DNA from: Desulfobulbaceae bacterium UBA2273
GTDB lineage: Bacteria > Desulfobacterota > Desulfobulbia > Desulfobulbales > Desulfurivibrionaceae
DNA: 64,000 nt
Assembly: GCA_002347095.1 (NCBI GenBank)
Contig: DDWZ01000014.1
Location: forward strand, 1 to 64,000
Direction: 5' to 3'
A model generated the notes under the pieces. It had not been told where the DNA came from and did no database searches. It saw only the letters and a list, made by a program, of their open reading frames with translations. Each line of letters begins with the position of its first letter. Position 1 is the stretch's first letter. A program made the translations under genes and the position numbers. Below are positions 1 to 8,345 of this stretch, piece after piece.

Positions 1-226
1 TACACAAAATTCTTTACACACCCTTACGGGGCAATGTGGGATGTTATGCGGAATACGGATAAATCGTGCGAATTCTTATTCGTCCGCTGTTTCGCCGCAA
101 TTTCCGGGCAACGTATGCACCGTCAGCTACAATCGCATGCACCTAACAGATTGTCAATGCTGAAAAAATACGGGGATAGTTGGCGTGCGCGGAGAGGAAC
201 AAGGGAGTATTGGAATGGACAGGCAG

Positions 227-262
227 ACAAGGCGGGAACCCGAACAGGATTTCCCGCCTTTC
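227..262 (-). terminator. possible weak terminator downstream of fabD
   Basis: A GGCGGGAA arm pairs with TTCCCGCC across an 11-base loop, about 20 bases beyond the fabD stop. No clean T-run follows on the minus strand, so this may be an mRNA 3'-end hairpin rather than a strong intrinsic terminator. The rest of 1-284 shows no credible gene. Confidence 0.4.
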
Positions 263-284
263 TCCCTTCAGACTTGCGGTTTCC

Positions 285-1226
285 TTACAGCTCTTCCAGC
301 ATTTTGCCCAGCCCTTCCGGGGTATCAAACTGGAAGCAGCGGTGTTCGTAGTCAGGCGGGATGATCTTGCCCAAAAGCCCGGTAAGCACCGTCTTGGGGC
401 CGACCTCGATAAAGACCCGCACCTCCTCGGCCATCAGCTTCTCCACAATCTCCAACCAGCGGACGGTGGAGGCGATCTGACGCGCCATGATCTGCCGGAT
501 CGCGGCAGGGTCGCTCTCGGAAGCGGCAGTGACGTTGAAGAGAACCGGCGTGGCCGGGGCGTTGAAGGTCACCTTGGCCATGGCCGCCTCGAAATCCGGG
601 ACCGCGCCGGCGATCAACTCGCTGTGCCAGGCGCCGCTCACCTTGAGGGGAATCGCCTTGCCGCCCTTCTCCTTGACCAAGGGCGCGGCAACGGCAAGGG
701 CCGCTTCCTCGCCGGAGATCACGATCTGTCCGGCGGAGTTGTGGTTGGCCACGGTGATCTTGCCAGCAGCCTTGGCGCTTTCCACGATCCCGCGCACCGC
801 CTCGATGGGCAGTTTCACCACGGCCTGCATGCCGCCGGGATTTGCGGCAGCCTCGCGCTCCATCAAGCGGCCGCGTTCGGTGACCAGACCCAGGGTCTCC
901 TCGGCACTCACGATCCCGGCGGCAGCAAGCGCCCCGTACTCGCCCAGGCTGTGACCGGCAAAAAATGCCGGTTTCACTCCGGCTTTGGCCAGGGCCTGCC
1001 AGCAGATGAGGTTCATCACGGTCATGGCCGGTTGCAGATGCACGGTGCGGGTCAGCTCCTCCATGGGGCCGTCCTGACAGAGGCGGGTGAGCGGGAAGCC
1101 GCTGATTTTTTCCGCCATGGCCATGAGGGCGCGGGCCTCGGGGTCTGTTTCAAGAAATTCCTTGCCCATGCCCAAAAACTGGGAGCCCTGCCCCGGAAAA
1201 AGAACCGCTATTTTTTGCTCTGCCAT
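285..1226 (-). CDS. fabD: malonyl-CoA:ACP transacylase FabD
   Basis: FabD moves the malonyl group from malonyl-CoA to acyl carrier protein, supplying the extender unit for fatty-acid synthesis in the cytosol. The 313-residue product is the usual family length. It has the N-terminal GQGSQ motif (residues 12-16), the nucleophile motif GHSLGEY (91-97, Ser93) and the catalytic His in AWHSE (about 201). The start is ATG with MAEQKIAV, the classic beginning. No other fab genes are adjacent in the window; the operon could continue past the left edge only on the other side of a hairpin, so fabD may be the last gene of its unit. The assignment is secure from motifs and length. Confidence 0.97.
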   Translation of the reverse strand: MAEQKIAVLFPGQGSQFLGMGKEFLETDPEARALMAMAEKISGFPLTRLCQDGPMEELTRTVHLQPAMTVMNLICWQALAKAGVKPAFFAGHSLGEYGALAAAGIVSAEETLGLVTERGRLMEREAAANPGGMQAVVKLPIEAVRGIVESAKAAGKITVANHNSAGQIVISGEEAALAVAAPLVKEKGGKAIPLKVSGAWHSELIAGAVPDFEAAMAKVTFNAPATPVLFNVTAASESDPAAIRQIMARQIASTVRWLEIVEKLMAEEVRVFIEVGPKTVLTGLLGKIIPPDYEHRCFQFDTPEGLGKMLEEL

Positions 1227-1261
1227 GCCTATGTCCCCAATTTCTCTTTATCTTTGTAGTC

Positions 1262-1468
1262 GTAGGTCGGGTAGAGCGCAGCGAAACCCGACACGATAAA
1301 TTTAGCGCAGGAGGCAACTGATACAATACCGCCGGTCACGGGCAAGAGGCGCGATTTTTTTCTTTGCCGTCGTAACCCACGGGCGGCGAAAATTCTTGTG
1401 TGATGAGGCGAGTATCAGGTGTTCCGATAACGTTACTGTCGGGTTTCGCTTTGCTCTACCCGACCTAC
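1262..1468. repeat. inverted 31-bp REP-like pair (possible small MITE)
   Basis: A 31-base arm starting GTAGGTCGGGTAGAGC at 1262-1292 returns as its reverse complement at 1438-1468, with only two differences. About 145 bases lie between the arms and contain no plausible gene. Arms of the type GTAGGTCGGG...AAACCCGAC are a widespread dispersed REP-like sequence in proteobacteria. This pair could be a non-autonomous mobile element or two opposed REPs in the fabD-lspA gap. Confidence 0.7.
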
Positions 1469-1545
1469 CAACTGCCATAACCGAACTCCGATCATTTATT
1501 TTTTTTCTTGTGATATCTGCCAGTTGCAAGACAAACAAAACACCC

Positions 1546-1617
1546 TTCGACAGGCTCAGGGCGAACGGATGCTTTTTATGCGTATTGATATATTCCGCTC
1601 GTGCTGAGCCTGTCGAA
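1546..1617. repeat. inverted TTCGACAGGCTCAG repeat pair
   Basis: TTCGACAGGCTCAGGGCGAA at 1546-1565 and the inverted copy at about 1595-1617 form a second hairpin element in the same gap. A partial third copy (CGACAGGCTCAGGG) sits near 15977-15990 in another intergenic region. This is a well-known dispersed bacterial repeat core, not a gene. Confidence 0.65.
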
Positions 1618-1665
1618 GCACCGGACCTCAAGAATCTTCGGTGTTGCTCCGGAACTCTTCACTTT

Positions 1666-2163
1666 TCATTTTTCACTTCCCTGCGGCGGATACAGCAAGC
1701 TGCCCAGAATGAACAACCCAACCCCAACACAAATGGCCGAATCCGCCACATTGAAGGCCGGCCAGTGGTGGGTGCCGACATAGAAATCCAAAAAATCCAC
1801 CACCGCGCCGAAACGCAGCCGGTCGATGAGATTGCCCACCGCGCCCCCGGCGATCAGGCCGATGGCGTGGGCAAAGATCTTGCCCTGGCTGCGAAACTGC
1901 CGGTAGGAAAAAGCCATCACCCCAAGGGCGAGCGCGGCCACGCCGACAAAAAACACCTGCCGCCAGATGGTCTGGGCTCCGGCCAGCATGCCGAAGGCCG
2001 CGCCGGTGTTGGTGAGATAGGTCAGGTTGAACAGGCCGGGGATGACGGGCAGCAGCTCGAACATGGCAAAGCGGTCCATAACCCAAGCCTTGGTTGCCTG
2101 ATCGAGCACAACCACCGCCAGCAGCCAGGCCAGTGGGATGATGGGCGAACCGGGCTTTTTCAA
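1666..2163 (-). CDS. lspA: lipoprotein signal peptidase LspA (TTG start)
   Basis: LspA is the membrane aspartyl protease that removes the signal peptide from diacylglyceryl-prolipoproteins. Four hydrophobic segments are visible, with the conserved NTGAAFGM motif and the two catalytic Asp regions GNLIDR and VVDFLDF near the C-terminus. I chose the TTG at 2163: it gives 165 residues, the normal length, and its first bases overlap the ileS stop (ATTGA), with GGTGAG just upstream. An upstream frame-compatible start at 2253 would add 30 residues lacking family similarity and lying inside ileS. Translation is therefore probably coupled to ileS, a gene order (ileS-lspA) known from many bacteria. Confidence 0.93.
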   Translation of the reverse strand: MKKPGSPIIPLAWLLAVVVLDQATKAWVMDRFAMFELLPVIPGLFNLTYLTNTGAAFGMLAGAQTIWRQVFFVGVAALALGVMAFSYRQFRSQGKIFAHAIGLIAGGAVGNLIDRLRFGAVVDFLDFYVGTHHWPAFNVADSAICVGVGLFILGSLLYPPQGSEK

Positions 2164-4949
2164 TTGCTCACCACAGCGGTGCAGCGGGGGCAGAGGCTGG
2201 GATGCTCGGTATTGCTGCCCAGCTCCTCGGAGCGCAGCCAGCACCGTTCGCATTTTTCACCCCTGGCCGAGCGCACCAGCACGGAAAGCTCCGGCAGTTC
2301 GGTGCTGACAAAGCCCGGTTCCGGCAGGGACGCCATCAGTTCCATCCTTGAAACAATGGCCACGCTTTGCAGAGTTTCCCAATGGGCAGCCAGAAACTCG
2401 CCCAGCTCGCCAGCAGCAGCCACCACAACCTCCGCCTCCAGGGAATGGCCGATGACCTTGTCGCGCCGGGCAATCTCCAGGGCCTTGGTCAATTCGGACC
2501 GCACCCGCAAAACCTTGTCCCACTTCTCGGCCAACGCCTTGTCGCCAACCCGTTCCGGCTTCAGCTCCGGAAACAGGGCGACACAGACATTGTCCTCGCG
2601 CTGAGCAGCGCCGGGGAGAAAATCCCACACCTCGGCGGCCATGAAGGTAAGGACCGGGGCCATGAGCCGGGTCAGACCATCGACAATCTCATACAGAGCG
2701 GTCTGGGCGGCCCGCCGCTCGCGGGAATTGGCAGGCAGGGTGTAGAGCCGGTCTTTGAGCACATCCAGATACAGGGCGCTCATGCTCACCGTGCAGAAAT
2801 TAGTCAGGCCATGGAACACGGGGTGGAACTCAAAAACCTCATACCCCTTGAGCACCTTCATCTTCAACAACTCAAACTGATACAGAGCCCAGCGGTCCAG
2901 CTCGTCCATCTCGCTGTCGGGCACCGTGTTGGTGGCCGGGTCGAAGTCGTAGAGATTGCCGAGGATGAAGCGCACCGTGTTGCGGATCTTGCGGTAGGCA
3001 TCGGCCAGTTGCTGGAGGATGGTGTCGGATATCTTGATGTCGTCGCGGTAATCCTCGGAAGCCACCCACAACCGCAATATCTCGGCCCCGTACTTCTTGA
3101 TGATCTCCTCCGGGGCAATGACGTTGCCGATGGACTTAGACATCTTCTTGCCCTGGCCGTCCACGACAAAGCCGTGGGTGAGCACGGATTTGTAAGGCGG
3201 GATGCCCCTGGTGCCCACCGAGGCCAGAAGCGCGCTCTGGAACCAGCCGCGATGCTGGTCGCTGCCTTCGAGATACAGGTCGGCAGGCGCAGCCAGCTCT
3301 GGACGCTCCTCCAAAACGGCGGCGTAGCTCACCCCGGAATCGAACCAGACATCCAAGATGTCTTCTTCCTTGATAAAGTCAGTGGAGCCGCATTTGCGGC
3401 ATTTGGCATCCGGACCGATGAAATCGGCCAGCTCATGGCTGAACCAGGCGTCCGCCCCCTCTTTTTCAAACAGACCGGTGATGCGGTTCATGATGGTTTC
3501 GTCGTTGAGCACCTCGCCGCACTCGCCGCAGTAGACCACGGTGAGGGGCACGCCCCAGGTGCGCTGGCGGGAGAGGCACCAGTCCGGCCGATTCTCCACC
3601 ATGCCGAGGATGCGCTCCATGCCCCATTGAGGTATCCAGCGCACGTCCTTGATCGCGGCCAGGGCCTTGCTGCGCAGGTCGTTGGCCTCCATGGAGATGA
3701 ACCACTGCTCGGTGGCCCTGAAGATCACCGGCTTCTTGCAGCGCCAGCAATGGGGATAGCTGTGGGAGATCTTGGCCTCCTTGATCAGCGAGCCCTGTTC
3801 CGCCATGTCGGCGTTGATCTGCGAATTGGCGTCAAAGATAAAGAGCCCGGCATAGGGCCCGGCCTCCTCGGTGAAACGGCCGTCGTTGCCCACCGGCGAA
3901 AGCACGGGCAGATTGTAGTTGATCCCGGTCATGTAGTCTTCCCGGCCATGGCCCGGTGCGGTATGCACGCAGCCGGTGCCGGTGTCCAGGGTCACGTAAT
4001 GGGCCAGGACCATGAGCGACTCGCGATCCAGAAAGGGATGGCGGCATTTCCTGCCTTCCAGCAGCCGGGCGGAGAAGGTGGTGAGAACCTCGTAGTCGCT
4101 GATACCCCAAGCGGCCAGAGCCTGTTCCACCAAGCCCTCGGCCAGAAGCAGCACCTCGCCCCCCACCCGAACCGCGGCATAGGGGTAATCCGGATGGAAG
4201 GCCACCGCCAGGTTGGCGGGCAGGGTCCAGGGCGTGGTGGTCCAGATCACGGCGGAGACCTTCTGATTGGCCAGGGCGGGGATAGCATCGCCCAGATCCT
4301 CGGCCACCGGAAACTTCACATAGATAGACGGCGAGGTATGGTCGTAATACTCCACCTCGGCCTCGGCCAGTGCGGTCCGGCAGGAGGAACACCAATGCAC
4401 CGGCTTCTTGCTGCGGGTCACCGCGCCGGAGAGGAGAAACCGGTTGAACTCCCGGGCAATACTCGCCTCGTACTTGTAATCAATGGTCAGATACGGGGCA
4501 TCCCAGTCGCCCAACACCCCGAGGCGCTTGAACTCATCCTTTTGCCGCTTGATCCATTTCCCGGCGTAATTCCGGCAGGCGCCCCGAAAGGCGAGCTTGC
4601 CGATCTCCTTTTTTTTCGGGCCAAGATCCTTGTCCACATTGAGCTCGATGGGCAGACCGTGGCAGTCCCAGCCCGGCACATAGGGGCAATGAAAGCCCGC
4701 CATGCGCTTGGCCTTGAGGATGATGTCCTTCAAGATCTTGTTCAAGGCGTGGCCCATGTGGATATGACCGTTGGCATAAGGAGGGCCGTCGTGCAGGATG
4801 TAGAGGGGCCTGGACGCGGTCTGCTCCTGCACCTTGGCGTAGAGATTGGACTCCTCCCAGACCTTGAGGAACTCCGGCTCCCTCTGGGAGAGGTTGGCCT
4901 TCATCTTGAAATCGGTTTGGGGCAGGTTCAATGTCGCCCGGTAATCCAT
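2160..4949 (-). CDS. ileS: isoleucyl-tRNA synthetase
   Basis: Class I aminoacyl-tRNA synthetase that charges tRNA-Ile and edits mischarged valine. The 929-residue length is typical of the bacterial type. Seen in sequence: the HIGH-type motif in NGHIHMGHALN near the N-terminus, the CP1 editing domain with TTPWTLPANL, the KMSKS motif in GKKMSKSIGN, and a C-terminal zinc-binding knuckle with CERCW and CPRC pairs. The start ATG at 4949 gives MDYRATLNLP, a standard IleS beginning. The gene overlaps the lspA start at its 3' end. The upstream 4950-5264 stretch shows no T-box-like specifier or terminator that I can recognise. Confidence 0.98.
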   Translation of the reverse strand: MDYRATLNLPQTDFKMKANLSQREPEFLKVWEESNLYAKVQEQTASRPLYILHDGPPYANGHIHMGHALNKILKDIILKAKRMAGFHCPYVPGWDCHGLPIELNVDKDLGPKKKEIGKLAFRGACRNYAGKWIKRQKDEFKRLGVLGDWDAPYLTIDYKYEASIAREFNRFLLSGAVTRSKKPVHWCSSCRTALAEAEVEYYDHTSPSIYVKFPVAEDLGDAIPALANQKVSAVIWTTTPWTLPANLAVAFHPDYPYAAVRVGGEVLLLAEGLVEQALAAWGISDYEVLTTFSARLLEGRKCRHPFLDRESLMVLAHYVTLDTGTGCVHTAPGHGREDYMTGINYNLPVLSPVGNDGRFTEEAGPYAGLFIFDANSQINADMAEQGSLIKEAKISHSYPHCWRCKKPVIFRATEQWFISMEANDLRSKALAAIKDVRWIPQWGMERILGMVENRPDWCLSRQRTWGVPLTVVYCGECGEVLNDETIMNRITGLFEKEGADAWFSHELADFIGPDAKCRKCGSTDFIKEEDILDVWFDSGVSYAAVLEERPELAAPADLYLEGSDQHRGWFQSALLASVGTRGIPPYKSVLTHGFVVDGQGKKMSKSIGNVIAPEEIIKKYGAEILRLWVASEDYRDDIKISDTILQQLADAYRKIRNTVRFILGNLYDFDPATNTVPDSEMDELDRWALYQFELLKMKVLKGYEVFEFHPVFHGLTNFCTVSMSALYLDVLKDRLYTLPANSRERRAAQTALYEIVDGLTRLMAPVLTFMAAEVWDFLPGAAQREDNVCVALFPELKPERVGDKALAEKWDKVLRVRSELTKALEIARRDKVIGHSLEAEVVVAAAGELGEFLAAHWETLQSVAIVSRMELMASLPEPGFVSTELPELSVLVRSARGEKCERCWLRSEELGSNTEHPSLCPRCTAVVSN

Positions 4950-5158
4950 GGGTGATCTCCATATGTTAACTTAGTGCAGAGTGCTAAGGGCCGAGTGCTG
5001 AGTGTTGAAATTAAGCGGATAAACATACCAGCTCGCCCGCAAGTTGCAAGGTAAAATCGCCGGGATTCCGGGCGGTTCGCCCTGCCGACCGGCTTTGGGT
5101 TTGACATTCCCCGGCCTGATTCCTATATTGGGTTGATTCATCAAAAATGAAGAAGATT

Positions 5159-5237
5159 AACGCAGAGGCGCAAAGGCGCTAAGTTTTCTTTTCCCTGTAG
5201 TTCTCTCTGCATCTCTGCGTCTCTGCGCCTTTGCGTT
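5159..5237. repeat. inverted CGCAGAG...CGCAAAGG repeat
   Basis: AACGCAGAGGCGCAAAGGCG at 5159-5178 is mirrored by CTCTGCGCCTTTGCGTTAA ending near 5238. This dispersed palindromic sequence sits between ileS and the cooC-like gene. The remainder of 4950-5264 contains only short degenerate repeats and no gene. Confidence 0.6.
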
Positions 5238-5264
5238 AAAAGAATTCCCCACTGGAGAAATCAC

Positions 5265-6023
5265 ATGCCTAAAATTATCGCCCTGGCCGGCAAGGGCGGG
5301 GTCGGCAAGACCACCATCTCGGCCCTGCTCATCAAATACCTCACCGAACGGAACATGACCCCCATCCTCGCCGTGGACGCCGATGCCAACGCCAATCTCA
5401 ACGAATTGCTGGGGTTGGAACTTGGCACCACCATCGGCCAGATCAGAAAGGAACTCAAGGGCGACATGCCACCCAACATGACCCGGGACCAGTACATGGA
5501 GATGAAAGTGCACCAAGCCCTGGTGGAAGCCGCCGGCTTCGACCTCATGGCCATGGGCCAGCCCGACGGCCCGGGCTGCTACTGCGCGGCCAACCAGCAC
5601 CTGGCCATGACCATGGATCATCTGGCCGACAATTATAAGTACATCGTGGTGGACAACGAGGCGGGCATGGAGCACCTCAGCCGCATGAACCTTAGGGATA
5701 TCGACTACCTAATCGTGGTCTCCGACCCCTCGGCCCGGGGAATCATGACCGCCAAACGCATTGCCGAACTCACCGGCCCTTTGGGGGTCACGATCAAGAA
5801 AAAATGCCTCATCGTCAATCGGGTGCCGGAACCGGCCAGCGAGGAATTGCTGGCCAAGATCGACGAGGCGGTGCAATCCACCGACCTGCCCCTGGGCGGC
5901 CTGTTGCCCGCAAGCAACGAACTGGTGGCCCAGGAGATCGCGGGCAAGTCTTACCTGTTGCTCGATGCCGAAGTGCCCGCAGTGCAAAAGGCTTTCGCCA
6001 TCTTCGATGCGTTTCTGCAATAG
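5265..6023 (+). CDS. CooC-type nickel-insertion P-loop ATPase
   Basis: A 252-residue MinD/ParA-superfamily ATPase. The deviant Walker A GKGGVGKTT occupies residues 9-17, and the CxC pair in GPGCYCAAN (Cys105, Cys107) matches the metal/dimer site of CooC and AcsF, which help insert nickel into carbon monoxide dehydrogenase. The ILAVDADANAN segment fits the switch region of the family. No CODH or acetyl-CoA synthase gene lies in the window, so the client must be encoded elsewhere or the protein serves another metalloenzyme. The start follows a GGAG-like site (ACTGGAGAAATCAC). Family assignment is strong, exact client inferred. Confidence 0.85.
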   Translation: MPKIIALAGKGGVGKTTISALLIKYLTERNMTPILAVDADANANLNELLGLELGTTIGQIRKELKGDMPPNMTRDQYMEMKVHQALVEAAGFDLMAMGQPDGPGCYCAANQHLAMTMDHLADNYKYIVVDNEAGMEHLSRMNLRDIDYLIVVSDPSARGIMTAKRIAELTGPLGVTIKKKCLIVNRVPEPASEELLAKIDEAVQSTDLPLGGLLPASNELVAQEIAGKSYLLLDAEVPAVQKAFAIFDAFLQ

Positions 6024-6129
6024 GACAACATTGCCTCCCTGTTCCGGTTTCGGAAAAATTTTCCCGGCCCCGGAACAAGCGATTCCCTTGCGCCAACCAC
6101 GAACAACCTGGCACCTTGCAACTTTTTAC

Positions 6130-6240
6130 CGACACTCCATTAATCCCCTCCCCCCTGCGGGGGACGGTGAGGGATAGGGGGAACTTGCCAGTATATCAGC
6201 ACGTTGCAACAACCCCCTCCCGCAAGGGGAGGGGCGTTTT
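6130..6240. repeat. GC-rich palindromic intergenic repeat
   Basis: Several C- and G-runs form hairpins here. The best is CCCCTCCC / GGGAGGGG with a GCAAG loop at about 6213-6234, followed by CGTTTT. It could act as a weak terminator for the cooC-like gene, and it resembles dispersed CCCCTCCC repeats of other genomes. No gene is seen in 6024-6300. Confidence 0.45.
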
Positions 6241-6303
6241 CACGAGTTATGAAGCACTAGCGAACTCACTCTACTTACACCGAAGTCGCCTCGCCATGCC
6301 TTT

Positions 6304-6319
6304 TGGCACGAGTTTTGCT
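6304..6319 (+). promoter_or_regulatory. sigma-54 promoter of flgE1
   Basis: TGGCAC at 6304-6309 and TTGCT at 6315-6319 have the canonical GG-N10-GC spacing of the -24/-12 elements. They lie about 50 bases upstream of the flgE1 start. Transcription should begin near 6330, which rules out the upstream in-frame start at 6303. Confidence 0.88.
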
Positions 6320-6368
6320 TTACAACAAAGCGGCAGCTCCATACCCAAAACATCATGCGAGGCGCACC

Positions 6369-8264
6369 ATGGATTTACTGGCATCTTTCTACAACGGCAT
6401 AAGCGGTGTAAACGCCATGAGCCAGAAGCTCAACGTCACGGCAAACAATGTCGCCAATGTCAACACCAACTCCTTCAAGACAAGCCAAACCCAGTTCTCC
6501 GACATCTTTGAAACCACCCTCGGCTCCATCTCCGTGGGACACGGCGTCCAGCTTGGCAACATCGGGACCTCCTTTAGCGACGGCATGCTTGGAACCACCG
6601 GCAAGGCCACGGACATGGCGCTCAGCGGCCCGGGTTTTTTCATGGTGCGCCCTCCCGACGCCACCATGGCAAACACCTACACCCGTTCCGGAAACTTCGA
6701 TCTGGTGAATCACCTGGGCGCCGAGCCCAACGCCTACAATCTGACCACCCAGACCGGCCAGTTCGTGCAGGGCTATAACCTGAGCGCCTCCAGCGGCTCG
6801 CCTACCACGGTCGGCGATATCCTGGTCAAGAGCATTGCGCCCCAATCGGCGACCAGCCAGGTGCAACTGATGCTGAACATCCAGAACAACCCGGCCTTGC
6901 AGGAGCCAACCGCCAGCCCGATCACCCTGTTTGACAGTTGGAACGGGACCGACACCGCCCAACCCATTGCCGCGAGCAACTACGACTTTAAAACCGCGCT
7001 GAAGATATACGGCCCGGCCGATGAAACCATTCCATTCTCGACTCCCTCGACCACCTACGATCTGACCGTCTATTTCGATACAACCGCAAATCCCAACGAA
7101 CAGGAGTTTCTCGTCACCTGCAACCCCACTTTGGATCAGCGGCTGAGCACCGGCGGCACCCGGTACGACAGCGCAACGGACAAGGGGGCTGGTGCCCTGC
7201 TCTACGGAGTGCTCTCCTTCTCAAGCAACGGCGACCTGAACAACATCCAGTGCTGGAACGTGCCGCCCGACGGCAACGTTGATCCGGCCGGTGTCACCAA
7301 CCTGCTGACCCTTGCCAGGGGCGAATCCTACTACAGCTTCGACTTCAACTTTACCGGCACCCCGGTCAACAACTCCTCAACCCTGAGCTTTGGCAATACT
7401 CCCAAGCCACTGGCGGTGGTCAGCCCCGCCCCGGCCTTCAGCTCCGCCACCACCTCAGGGCTCATCAGCGCCACCTCCACCTGGAACACGGTTTCGGACA
7501 GCCTCGGCAACACCGTGCAGGCCGGTGACACGATCACCCTTCAGGGTACCACCGGAGACGGAACCGCGGCCTCATACACCTACATGGTGAATTCTTCCCA
7601 GACAGTCGCGGATTTCCTTGCTGGGCTGGAGGCCCAGTTTGCCTGCACAGCGGGAATAACCAACGGCCGACTCACCCTCACCGACACCCAAGTGGGAGAC
7701 AGCCAACTGGCAATCTCCTCGATCACCCATGCCAACGCCGGCGGGGCCACCCCGCTCACCGACCCGACCATTGCCCAGATCTTCGGCAACCAGAATTCCA
7801 CCTTCACCGTTGAACTCGAAGACCGGTATCAAAGCGCGGGGTTGACCACCACCAACTACGCGACCCCTTCCTCGATACTGTATCAAAGCCAGAACGGATA
7901 CGGCAAAGGCAGGCTCCAGGACATCAGCGTGGACAGCCAGGGCTTTATCACGGGGCAGTATTCCAACGGCCAGAACATCAAACAGGCCCAACTGGTGCTG
8001 GCCAACTTCATGAACCTGCAAGGATTGCGCTCCGTGGGCGGCAACAACTTCGTTGCCACGGATGAAGCAGGCATGGCGATGATCGGCACCGCCGGCCAGC
8101 CGTCCTTCGGCACCGCCACCAACTACACCCTGGAGATGTCCAATGTGGATCTCGGCAGGGAGATGGTGGATGTCATCACCACCCAGCGGGCCTTCCAGGC
8201 CAACGCCAAAAGCCTTTCCACCGCCGACGAGATGTATGAAAAATTGATCCAGATGATCCGATAG
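6369..8264 (+). CDS. flgE: flagellar hook protein FlgE, paralog 1
   Basis: A 631-residue FlgE-type hook or hook-associated rod protein, exported by the flagellar type III apparatus. The N-terminus carries the FlgE/FlgG signature (TANNVANVNTNSFK), and the C-terminus has the conserved coiled-coil tail SNVDLGREMVDVITTQRAFQ. The middle is variable, with many Ser/Thr/Asn residues, and shares WNVPPDGxVDP and NLLTLxxGxxYYSF with the second FlgE in this window. FlgE is commonly about 400 residues, so this is enlarged. The ATG at 6369 has GAGG six bases upstream and lies downstream of a sigma-54 promoter. It is monocistronic and convergent with the LtaS-like gene. Whether it builds a distinct hook or a growth-phase variant cannot be told from sequence. 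Confidence 0.9.
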   Translation: MDLLASFYNGISGVNAMSQKLNVTANNVANVNTNSFKTSQTQFSDIFETTLGSISVGHGVQLGNIGTSFSDGMLGTTGKATDMALSGPGFFMVRPPDATMANTYTRSGNFDLVNHLGAEPNAYNLTTQTGQFVQGYNLSASSGSPTTVGDILVKSIAPQSATSQVQLMLNIQNNPALQEPTASPITLFDSWNGTDTAQPIAASNYDFKTALKIYGPADETIPFSTPSTTYDLTVYFDTTANPNEQEFLVTCNPTLDQRLSTGGTRYDSATDKGAGALLYGVLSFSSNGDLNNIQCWNVPPDGNVDPAGVTNLLTLARGESYYSFDFNFTGTPVNNSSTLSFGNTPKPLAVVSPAPAFSSATTSGLISATSTWNTVSDSLGNTVQAGDTITLQGTTGDGTAASYTYMVNSSQTVADFLAGLEAQFACTAGITNGRLTLTDTQVGDSQLAISSITHANAGGATPLTDPTIAQIFGNQNSTFTVELEDRYQSAGLTTTNYATPSSILYQSQNGYGKGRLQDISVDSQGFITGQYSNGQNIKQAQLVLANFMNLQGLRSVGGNNFVATDEAGMAMIGTAGQPSFGTATNYTLEMSNVDLGREMVDVITTQRAFQANAKSLSTADEMYEKLIQMIR

Positions 8265-8345
8265 TCCTTTCCGGCCTTCAGAAAAATCCCCCGGGGGGGG
8301 GAGACATCAAAACTGCCCGTTCCTCCTTCTCAAGGGGAAGAGGAA

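Noticed and set aside
180..1259. 359-codon plus-strand frame over fabD
   Set aside because: Shadow of fabD; no domain and no ribosome site.
2367..4955. 862-codon open frame on the plus strand
   Set aside because: It is the antisense shadow of ileS, with low-complexity His/Gly/Leu composition and no family similarity.
4950..5158. T-box or other leader regulating ileS
   Set aside because: No T-box antiterminator motif or terminator hairpin is visible; only degenerate short repeats.
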